Shown here: positions 50,301 to 62,300 of the stretch, piece after piece | How the letters are laid out: every line of letters begins with the position of its first letter | Position numbering within the stretch: the first letter of the stretch is position 1 | Source of the DNA: Ailurus styani | Taxonomy: Eukaryota > Chordata > Mammalia > Carnivora > Ailuridae | Length of the DNA stretch: 64,000 nt | Assembly: GCA_002007465.1 (NCBI GenBank) | Contig: LNAC01001220.1 | Coordinates: 124,001-188,000 of the forward strand | Direction of reading: 5' to 3' | The notes under the pieces: model-generated | Database searches by the model: none | Seen by the model: only the letters and a program-made list of their open reading frames with translations | What the model was told of the DNA's origin: nothing | Program-made: the position numbers and the translations under genes

Positions 50301-53300
50301 CGTCTGTCCTGACGGGAAATGAATTGTTTTAGGAGCTGGTTTCCCAAGGAACTTATTAAACAGCTTGATATTCGCAAACGTGCCTCTTGTCATCACAGCG
50401 TCGTTGCCTCTGCGGGCCCCGTAGGAGTTGAACTCGCGAGGAGTAAGGCTGCAAGGAAGTTGGGAAGCCGGTTTCATTTCAGACGGAAAACCACCACACA
50501 GTAATGGATCCTAAAACTCACTCAGAGACACGCTATAATAGAAAATTTCAAGCGCATACAAACGTGGAGAAAACAGTGAACGCCCGGCTGCCTATTTCTT
50601 CTAGAATCATCCCCCAGGAGATGATTTTGAAGCAAACTCAGGAAACATGTTTTAACTGTTTATATCTATGTTTCTCTAAAACCTATGAACTCAAAAAATA
50701 CTACCTAGATACACACACACACACACACACAAAACCCCCATGATTCCTTCCTATCAGATAGCCAGTCAATATTGGAATCAATCATTCCTCCAAGAAGCAC
50801 TGGTTGTCTGTACAGGTTTCCCTGCTGTCTGAGGACAGAGCGCCCCTAGGAAACCTTTCCTAAGTGGAAACGGCATAAAGGAAAGAGAATCCACCCCTTT
50901 CCAGAAATTCGCATTGTGCCGCTTGGCTTTTACCAAAACTCTACATGACACCAGGACCCTCCATCGATTTCTTTCAGTCAGCGCAACCATGAAAGTGCAG
51001 TGTGAGGCAACTTGGCTCTTGGGAGTCCTGACTCCAGGAACGGCAGTGGACACTGTAACCAGAGGGGGAGGGTGCTCACCACTGTCGGCTAGGTCACAAT
51101 ACGTGTGACCTCTGAGGGACAAACAACAGAGCACAAGCAACAATCAGGAAACAACACTGATCAGTCTCTAAATTGGTCTTTTCCACAAAGGCAATAAGTT
51201 CTCTAAACTTGTACGTTTCAGTGGCTCACTTCAGGACAGGCATGAAGAGGGGTTTAAAGGACCCAAAACACACCCTGACTGATGAGAACTAAGAGATCTG
51301 TACTTAGACGTCAGAACCCACATGGCAGTTACATGTCTGAGAAATGCAGGGACTGCTTTTGGTGGGTGCTAGGTCACAAATACAACCAAGATGAAACCAC
51401 GATCGGAAAGACTTTCTTTCTCACTACCACAAACAAAAGCCACATGTGTGACACTCGTTCTCATCAAGTTTTAACGCATGGAATTGCCATTAGCAACTTC
51501 CATCAAAATGGGTTTTAAATTCATACCAGACCACAATTAACCAGAAAAAAAATTCAAACACGAATTCCCCAACAGCACTGATGCAATCGTGAGGAGAGCT
51601 GGGCGGCACCATCGTGCACGCGACCACACCACGGGGCCCCAAGAGATGCCCGTGGAAAGGGCAGCTCTACGGCCACTAGGGCAGTGGTGCGGAAAACACT
51701 GCCCTACGTCTGTCTCTGCTGCCCACACAGCTCTGGTAATAGAGCAACTCCACACTTATCGATCATGCAGAAATGAGGTCAGAGCTTCCTAGGTTTGGAG
51801 TCCTGGCTCCCACGTCAATCATGTTTACATCATGTTGTAAAGTTCTCGGCTCAAATCGCAGACATTCCCTGTCTTCTGATGGACACAGATCACGCCTAGT
51901 CTCGCGCACGTGCACTTTACAGTCCACAAAACACACATTTAAATTCTGCCCTCCAATGACAAAGGAGGAACCATCAGGCTCACTTGGTAAGTCAAACAAA
52001 GCTGACTTTTCAATAAAATCAAATTGAAAAGAAAAAGAAAAAAAAATCTTGTTTCCAATCAGTCATGTATTTAGACTACTAAGTGCTTGATTTAAAACAG
52101 CAATTTCCATTTCTAGAGTTATAGGCAAAAATAGGTACAACAGGAACCATGGCTACTGCTGATGTCCGATTCAGCGGTGACCAGACCTCCCCTGTGACAG
52201 CGGCCCGTACAGCCAAACCCCGAACGACAGGGGGTGCGGGTACCAACCCGGCACATGGTCGACAATGTAGGTAGAAGTTCTGACTCCCCAAAACCGAATA
52301 CCCTTCTGTTGACCAGAAACCTTATCCAGAACTTAGAGTTGGCTAACCCCTGTTCTGTGTCAAACGCGTTACCTCCTCTATTCCTACAAGTCAGCTAAAG
52401 CAAAGAAAATGCTGAGAAGGTCACAAGAAGAAAAAACAAACTTACGGTCCTGGACTGTGTTTATCAAAACAAATCTAAGTGTAGGTGGGTCCAAGCGGTT
52501 ACCACCTGTGCTGCTCAAGGGCTCAAACGGTTTACTGGGCAGGGAACGTGACCAGGAGGAGCCCTGCACGCCCCAGGGCAGCGCACCTACCCTCGGTTCG
52601 TCAAGTACTTGGCGGCGGCGCTGCTCCTGGCGATGCTCCCCGCGGGCGATATGTGGTCCGTGGTGACCGCGTCCCCCAGATAGAGGAGGACGTGCGCGTT
52701 TTCAATGGGCTGCAGGGCAACTGGCTCTTTGGTCTACAAGGTAGAAACCGTGAAAGGCGTTTACCCTTTATGAGGTTTTTTTTAGTTCCTAACAACCTTA
52801 AAAAGATCAAAGAGTGAAACCACATACTTACAAGCTTATCAAAAAATGACGGACATCTGATGTACGTGGACTTCAAGTCCCAGGGAAACAACACTGAATC
52901 TGGTGCTTCTAGGGAATTCCAACGCTTATTTCCCATCTGTGAATGTGAGTTTGGTTGATGAACAAAAAGAAAAGATAAAATGGAGTCAGAAAAAAGAGGC
53001 TTATGAAAATATTCAAGGGAATTAAAAATTCCTTACATTAGAAAGACCACAAAACAGACCTTCTGCATTGGGAAAGGAAGCGAAGATAGTGCATTCCAGA
53101 ACATTGTGACATTGTTGGACAAAATAAATCAAAATTTACTCATCAAACTCCAGCACACTAGATTTTCATGAATATCCTGAGATGAAGTGTTATAAATTGA
53201 ACATAAATTAAGTCTTTTAAGACTTAAAAGAATCCAATAAAAGGGTCAAGAGTTCAGAGTGATCCATGTAGCTACAAAGAGGTCGTGCTGTGGGACGCGC

Positions 53301-56300
53301 TGCTTTCAGGAGCATGGCTGACAGAACACCCTCTGCTGAGGTCAGGGTGTGTCCCCACACGGTCCTCCCTCACACCCGCCAAGTCTCGCCACACCTGCCA
53401 CCAGGACCCGCAGTCCACACCACGGCCACCTCGCACGCAGGACTGCTCCAAACCACTGGCCTGTGTGTCCTTCCTTTTATCTGAATTTAATTTTTCAAAT
53501 TTTATTTTAAATAGACTCCACAGTCAGTGTGGGGCTTTAACTCATGACCCTGAGATGAAGATTCCTACACACCACCAACTGCGCGGGCTGGGCGTCCCTG
53601 CTTCCGTCCTTCTCGCCCAGCCTACCCCCGCCATGCCCTCTACATGGAGACAGCCTAGCACACCTCTGTGAACAACCTCAAGAAGGCTCCCTGTCACTTC
53701 CTTCAAGACTCCATGTTACTCACAGCCTAAACCTCCTCTGTAAGCTCAATCCCTGCGTCTCCCTAACACCGGTTCCCGCCACGGCCTCCACTTTCTGTGC
53801 ACCAGCCACCCAGGCGCCCTCATCAAGGGTCCCTGTGTGACGCCTTCACACATTTGCTCTGCCCAGAAAGCCCTGCTCTTGGTCTAGATGTACGCAAACT
53901 TCTTCACCTCCTGCAAAACCATGCTCAAGACATGTTGTGTTTCCAACAGTCTTTGCAAATCTACTCCTCAGATTGTGGTCAAGCTGGCTCTCTCCACCCT
54001 GCTCTGTAGTCCTCCACAGTGCCGACCACTTCTTAACGTGTTGTGTAATTTATGTCATAATTCTGTTAATAGTTCACTGCCTGCCTCTCCCCATGAGAAC
54101 TTGTGCTTTGTTCACCAGTATGTTCCAAAACATTGAGAAGACTGCCTGGCATATAATAGGCACTCAATAAATACTTGCTCAGTGAATACCTTTGCTATCC
54201 TCATATCCATATTCTCAGTTTTATTTTTAGAAACTGTGAATATATGTATTTGCTCATAGGTGCACAAAACCTCTCTGGAAAGATACGTGAGCAAGTGACG
54301 TGCTTGATGGCCTCTGAGGAGGTGAGGCAGGCAGCCGGGGGCAAGAGGGAGACGCCGTGCTGACTCTTACTTCTGAACTTTGAACCATCTGAATGGGAAC
54401 AACAAACAAGGGCCGTCTGTGAATTCTGCCCATATTCAGGATGCCTGCTACACATTTCTAATAAGTAATTAAGATCTTTTCTTCCCTAGAAAGGTTTTAT
54501 TTATTTGAGCAAGTAAGTAAGCAAGACAGCATAAGCAGGGAGAGCAGAAGAGGGAAAAGCAGATTCCTGCCAAGCAGGGAGCCCTACACGGGGCTCCATC
54601 CCAGGACCCCGGGATCATGACCTGAGCCGAAGGCAGATGCTTCACTGGCTGAGCCACCCAGGTGCTCCAAAGATCAGTTTTAATACTCTAAGCTATTCTC
54701 CTGGATTATTAGAATTTCCACACATAAAATGATTATCATTTATTATAAACTGTATGTTAATAATGTGATTTTAATTTTTATTAAGTTCAGAAAGACCTGA
54801 AATAAAGAAACAGTCCCATTTATGAAAGTACTTCAGAAACAAGTGAGCCTCTTACCTCCATTTTCTCTTTCAGTGCTTTAAACATGGACAGCACGACACG
54901 CTCTTCCTCCATCTGATGGACCTCCTCTCTGCTGGGCCAGATGTCCTGCAGGTAAACGCTCTTGCCAGTAGCATCAGTGCCTGGAGAGAACATTAGGACA
55001 TCAAAGTTAGTATAAGAAGTAATTCCCTCCAGGGGCACCCGGGGGCTCAGTTGGTGAAGTGTCTGCCTTTGGCTCAGGTTATAATCCCAGGGTCCTGGGA
55101 TTGAACCCAGCATCAGGCTCCCTGCTCAGCGGGAAGTCTGCTTGTCCCTCCCCCTCTGCCCCTGCTTGTGCTCTTTCTCTCTCAGATAAATAAAATCTTA
55201 AAAAAAAAAAAAGAAAAAGAAAAGTAATTCCCTTAAGGCGTTCACATCTTTTCAAAAACCTATCCTAGAAACCAAGTAAACCGTCAACACCAGACTGCTG
55301 CAGTCATAAGCAGCTAAAAAAATGAAGCCCTTGTATATTTCATACTCTTCATATGCATACGGAGATGAGTAACTGCAGGCTAAGATTTCCTGAAATAATT
55401 CAAAGAGCAGACGGTCCAGGAAGCGTCTCGGAAATACAACAACTTCGGGAGCATAAAGTGTGTGCAGGCATGTCCGTGTAATAAAGGAAAGGTACCTAAG
55501 GGCTCCGTCTGGAAGTCTATATTCACGGTGCCCGCTATGGCGTAAGCTACCACCAAGGGTGGAGAGGCAAGGTAATTGGCACGAACACAATCACAGAGAC
55601 GACCTTCAAAATTTTTGTTTCCAGATAAAACTCCACAAGTAACCAAATCACCCTGAAAAAAAAATATACATAAACATACTTTTAAGAAACAGCACAAATT
55701 TAGATAATCATATATACGCGATCTCAGATACTCTACATGTGAGGGCAAAATAACTGAATCTAACTGGATCTAAAAATGATTCTTCCAATCATTTTAAAAT
55801 TCACTCTTCCCAAGAGGTGCAAGGACTACAGAAAAATAAACACATCAGTATATACTTTCTGCAACTGAACAACAGAATATACGGTTAAGGAAACCCATTG
55901 AGATGTCCTACTGATGGACACGTCTTTACCTGTTTGACTGCATTGAGAACTGCTTCTGACAAAGGAGCTGTATTCCCCACACATGTTGAACATCCATAGC
56001 CAACTATTTCGAATCTGCATTTGGAAAAACACATGTGATTGAGCAGAATGTTGTAACGACTGTCAAGAAAGGACCAGCCTGGTCTTTCACTGCCATCCCC
56101 ATGATGAGCTGCCTGAGCACACACACCGGACACATGGGTTAACCCTCATCAGTCAGTCCGTCTGAGCGTCAGCCGTGCTGTCTGTACTCCGCACAAGAAC
56201 TCCGACAGAGCATCCCCGAGGGAGATGTGGTTGCCTATATCCGACCCAAAACCTGCAGGCTGCACAGGACAGCTCCCCAATCAGGCTGGAAGACGACCAT

Positions 56301-59300
56301 CCGAGAAACAGACAGGGTGCTTCCATCCAGTTTAACCCGGTGGTGACAGTAACACCAAGGCCTCCGAAGGGGCCCTGCAGCTGGGAACGCCAATGCAAGC
56401 AGATCTCTTCATTCTCGACCAACCAAAAATCCAGAGGAAGCCCCTGACAAAAATCCCAAGATGGTAGACCTAAGAAATTACAGGCATAACTCTCAAAATT
56501 ACTTGCAGCCACTCTTCTAAAAACAACAAAAAAAAATTTCTTAATTTATCATTCTTGCAAAGGAACTGATGATTTAGCTAAGGTAAGAGGTTCCAAAATA
56601 CATAGCTGGCATCAATTATTTCTTCTGAGTCTGTGAGAAATGGGAAGGTTAGTTTCTACAAAGTTTGGGGATAATCTAACCCATGCTTGACAAACCCAGT
56701 AACCTCACAAAACACCAATTAAGACACTTTAGTCCATTAATGACATAGCCTGTCACACTCTGATCCTTCTAAAAACTGACCTCCACAACTCAGACATCAA
56801 CACCACTGGAGCCACTCCTTATGCGCATCTGTCCCTACATCCGTCCCTACCTCTGTCCATACATCCGTAGGCGAGAGACCACACCACCACCTCCTGGGGG
56901 CCAAAACACAGCCCTGCTCCTCAGATGTCCCCAGCCAATGGCTGCAGCTCCGGAGGACTGAGGCTTCAGGCCATGTGATCACGGAAAGGTGACGGTACAA
57001 CAAAGCCTACATCTCCTGTCTTCTCTTTGCACAGGAAAGGCTCTGACAGGGGCTTTAATCACGCTGAATCCCAGTGTCCACGTCAACAGCACTGACCCTC
57101 ACTTACCCGAGCTTACTGAGATATGGCAACACGCCACTGGAGCTGAGGTAATGTGTAACCATCCCGCTGCCTGGAGACAAGCTGGTCCTTATGTATGGTC
57201 TGACCCGCAGCCCAGCGTCCACGGCTTTCTTAGCCAGAAGACCTGCATGGTCAACAGTGGTGCATTAGGGCAGTGCTTGGCAGCTCAACCTCCAACTCGT
57301 GCGAGGGTCGAAGTCCAAATGCATGAATTTACAATCATTATTTTGCCCATTTTACTCTACTGATGTGTTTCATTTAAAACAAACACAGGAATACACTGAC
57401 AGACCAGCTGTTACATGGTGCATTCAGGGGCAGCCCGCTATCGCGGCGTCACGCACATAACACGGAGAACGAGGCATACACTATTACACACACATACAGT
57501 GCGTATCACTATCCTTCCATGTGCCATTGTAACAGCAACCCCACACTTAATACTCAGGACTTTGTACGATGGACGGTGGTACGTCCACACAACACACAAC
57601 CCTGTCAACAACCCTATTATTCTCAGTGGACTCCAGCGCACTGCTGTGGTCAACCATCAGGAGGGTTGTTAATTAACTACACTTCTCAGTTTACAGAAGC
57701 AGAGAACAACCTAAAACAGACAGACATGTAAACTGTAATAAAATAAATTTATCTTCTGTGTAACCAAAACAAGTAACATAAACTCAGACTCCTTGAGACC
57801 CAATTAAAATCTCAGGAAGTCTCTCAATATCAAACACAGACGCCAGACTCCACACGCAATCTGAGAAACAAGGTGAGTGTGGCAGGAACGTACACTCAGG
57901 AAGGGAAGTGATGGCCGTAAGGGACAGCCTACCTGCGGCGAGCATGACGGATGGGTTACAGTTGTTGGTGCAGCTGGTGACCGCAGCCATGACCACAGAG
58001 CCGTGAGACAGCATGTACTCACTTCCTTCGTAATGAATAGAGACGTTATCCTTCTGCTTCTCAGCTGCAATCTGGAAGCCTTTAAATCCCACCTACACAA
58101 AGGTGCACAGAAATACAGACGTTTTGGACACGTCCAAAGAAACAAACTTGGAGTTCTGACTACGCGTGAGAGGAGCTGAAGGTCATGACACCTGTTCTAA
58201 CTCAGCTGGAGCAGGAACGTGAGTGGTCACAACTCAAGCCTGGTCGTGTAAGATCCGGGACCCAGATCTTACCGACTCTGCGGCTGTCTGTTCGATCCTA
58301 CGGACCATGACTCTCAACAGACGGCCCAATCCTGGCCCTGCTCTGGGGCGGGGGGTGGGTGGGTGTGTGCAGTAGGCAGGGAGCAGGACTGCGAGCCGAG
58401 CCGGGAGAGCTGTGCTCATCACACTACTTTACTCCTGCACAACAGGATGGCAGCAGCAACAATGAATGAACTACAGAGAGAAGTTCTGGAAAGAGCGCCA
58501 GATCCTAGTTCTCCCAAGAGAACAAGTGTTCATTCTAACTTTAGCTACGATTCTCAGGAAGCAGACCCTGAAAGTCAAAGAGGTCACATGCTCTTCAGGT
58601 ACATTCAGCGGACATCATGGGCATGAGTGCAGAGTCCTCTCCTCATTGGAGGGGTCACACGTTGACCACAGTGCTGCCCAGCAGACCCTCCTACAACCAC
58701 ACCAGAGAGCTGCGACCACGTGCAGCACCTGAAATCAGCCCCCACTGCGACTCCAGACACAACGCAGGTCCAACCCTCCCAGCAGCCCGGGGACAGCGCC
58801 AAACGACTCACCGGCTTCAGACAGGAGGGGGCCGTGGGGGCCGATGGGATGTGCCCCACACGTGATAACACAGCAGCAGCCCGAGTCCACGGCCCATGCT
58901 GGTTCTCCACTCAGCACAAGAAGTACTTGATCTGCTACCACTCAGCACAAGATGTATTTGTATTTGTCCCTCTGCCACTTAGCATAAGTACTTGCCCTCC
59001 ACCACTAAGCATAAGAAGTACTTGCCACTCTGCCACTCAGGACAAGTACTTGGTCTTCTATCACTCAGCACAAGAAGTACGTGGTCCTCTGCCACTCAGC
59101 ATAAGAAGTACTTGCCCTCCGCCACTCAGGACAAGAAGTACTTTCCGCTCTGCCACTCAGCACAAGTACTTGGTCTCTACCACCCAGCACAAGAAGTATT
59201 TGCCCTCTATCACTCAGCACAAGAAGTACTTGCCCTCTGCCTCCCAGCACAAGAAGTACTTGGTCTGCTACCACCCAGCACAAGAAGTACTTGGCCCTCT

Positions 59301-62300
59301 GACATTCAGCACAAGAAATACTTGGCCATCTATCACTCAGCACAATTACTGACAAAGGTGGTAGTGTGGTAACCTGCCTTTTCATTCAAGCAAGCTTGGA
59401 AATCACGTTTCATTTCCGTCACAGCAACTCTATCCTGAGGTCTCTTTGGACCACTGACAGATGCAACTATTGAATTCAGTTGAATCCGGATCACCTAGGA
59501 AATGAGAGGGAAGAGGAAGATAAGGAATGAGAATTTGTTAGGTACAGACTGCAATTTAGCACTACTTCCTGAAGTAGAATAAATACATCCATATTTGTTG
59601 TAATGGTGATCTACACTCCATGAAACAGATTTTAAAACAACCCCAATTAATTTGTGAAACAGAATATACATTTGCTAAAAGCAAGAGTAGCAAATCAGTA
59701 TGCAAACTGCCCCAACACCGGCCGAATAGTCTACAGAGTATTTTGTTCCCCTGATTCTTTTCCCTGCTGTCACAGATGCCTGATGATAAAGTAGATGCCT
59801 ATGACAGCTGTTGGTCTACCACCCTGAAGCTCCAAATTCACCCCTCCCTCATCTGTGACAACTGAGGTGGGTTCGGGAAACCCTACACCTTCCTTGGCCT
59901 GCGTGGTGCTAAGTCTGGCTACACAGGGGGCTAGAGGGACACAGAAGGACTCTTCTCTTCCTGGTTCCAATGTGTCTAGCTGGCCAGGCTCCAGCAAAGC
60001 CACACTTTTCTTCCTTGGTTTAAAAAAAAAACCATCTTTTCTTAAAACCCAACCTCCCAGCTAGGTTTCTGTGCATTTCTTCTGGCATTTCTACCATTTT
60101 CTTCTGTTTTATGTGGGTATAAACAGTTCAGTGAAGTTTCTCTCCACTACAAGCTCCCTGGTATTTCACAGTCCTATCAACTCTGACCCTCACTGCAACG
60201 CCCACCATGCTATAGCTTCACTTTATGGGTCCATCAATCCCCATCTTTACATCTTAATGAGTGTGTCTTGAAATCAACATCCTAATGGGCTTCAGTTTTC
60301 TTTCTTTAATCTGGCCATATCTTTAATAAGCAAATTTGCTCCTTTTTATTATACAATGTGAAAATTTTCATTTTTTCTTCTTCTTTCCCTCTGTCTAAAA
60401 AGTGGGCAAAGCACTAAAATAGAGCTGAAAAAGACCAGAAAACGATGAAGCAAGTTAAAGGTTCATACGGACTCAGATCCTACGGGCGCTACACTAGCCT
60501 GCATTATACCCGTGCAGCCTCATTTGTCCACCCGGCCTGTGTGTCGCGGACTGGGCACGGTTTTACGGGCCGAAGCTGCAGACCACACACACCCGACACC
60601 AAGCTCCTTGTCTGGGAGCTTCCTTGCCTTCTGGGCAGGGGGAGAGGCAAACAAGCACAGAAATACATTTCAGGCAGGGATACATGCTATAAAGAAAAGG
60701 AAAGCTAGATCAGAGAATGATCTCCTTGCAAGAAAACAGCTTAACAGTTAACCAGAACTTCAATAACACCCAGTGGTTGGAGATATGTGACACACTCCCA
60801 GAAAAGGAAGGTCATGAAAATTCAAACTTCCCTGAAAGTGAACTTTACTTACTTCAATACAAATCTCCAACAGATAAGAAATACTGGCCTAGATTACAGA
60901 ATATCTTACATAACTGTAAATTCCTTTCATAACACATTTCTACAGAATGCAGACGCTAACCCGACGCAGGCATCACCAGAGCGGACAGGCTCGGAGCACA
61001 TGATGATGCTCTAACCAAAAAGTAGAAAAAGATTAGTGAGAGAGTAAGAGTTAATTTTGTGTTTTAAATATTAAAAATTTAAACTTAATAGAATGTTGTA
61101 AAATTCACTAACAGAAATCTACATGAACTTAATGAATAAAATCTAAGCAGAGTCATAAGTAATGTTAACTGGTTAAATGATAATGATAGTGAATGTTTAC
61201 TGAGCACTTTCTGGGTGCCTGAGAGCACCCCAAAGCCTTGCATCTAACGTTATGTCAGCCCTTCAGAACAGCCTCCCATTTCAGAGCTGAGCAAATGGAG
61301 CGGGGTCTGCAGAGCTACAGGTGCAGAGCTGGTGTCCAGAGCCAGGCGGCTGGGCCGCACGGAGCTCCCCCACACACCTGGGAGTACACGGGTTCTCCTG
61401 AACTGTCCTCGTCATGTCGAAACAATTTCACAGCTTTAAGGTATGCTTCCATTGACTCGAGTTTGGCTTTGTCAAAACCTAGAAAGAGTTAAAAAGGACA
61501 AAAATACAGTAAGAAATTTAAAACTCTCTGGGGTAACGGTGCTGAATTCCAAGGAGTAAGAAACAGACACTGCACATTACTAAGTACTCAGAATACATTT
61601 CTTCACCAGTTGCTCACTGATATTACTCCCAAGAGTAATAAAAATTCTACCTGTCATAGAAACTTGTAGCCCCCCTTTAAAGGTTACTCTATCAGAGACA
61701 AGTTGAGAAATACTGAGCCAGTTCTATAAAACTCACAATATCTATATTGTTTGCAGATCCTAAGTCACTAACGTTGAATATAATCAATTATCACCCACCA
61801 CGAAGGACACTCATTACTTTCCAGTATGAATATAAAAGTCAAAATGAAAACATAAATGAAGCTTAAGGAAGTCTCATGAGCAGAAAAACAGAGGTCTAAC
61901 AGGATCTTCAGAAGGTAAAGAATCGAGATGTTAACAACGGACAGTTCTCTGCAAGCCTCACGGGAAGTCGTGGCTGATTATATTCTCCAGCAACTGACCT
62001 AACAGTATACACCCCGAGCTGTTTGTGCTTCTTACAACATGACAATGACAACCCTCTGTCGAGAAGCAGAATCGACCCCGTGGACCTGACCTATGGGACC
62101 CTTGGCTGGCGCTCACTCTCGCAGGTCACCCCACCCTGGAGAAGCCACTGTGTGATAAAGGCCACGTGGACACGTGATGGACAGTCCCGGCTAAGCACCC
62201 ACTGTCAGGTGAGCAACCTGCAGGACCCTGGGCCTGAGCTCCAGGTCTCCAGGAGGAGGCCTCGGACATGAGGGAGCAGAGACAAGCTGGGCCAGCCGTG

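Noticed and set aside
58907..59345. CRISPR-like array or coding repeat (KKYL-type peptides)
   Set aside because: No spacers; frames open only through the repeat; sits inside an IREB2 intron with both exons confirmed by phase.
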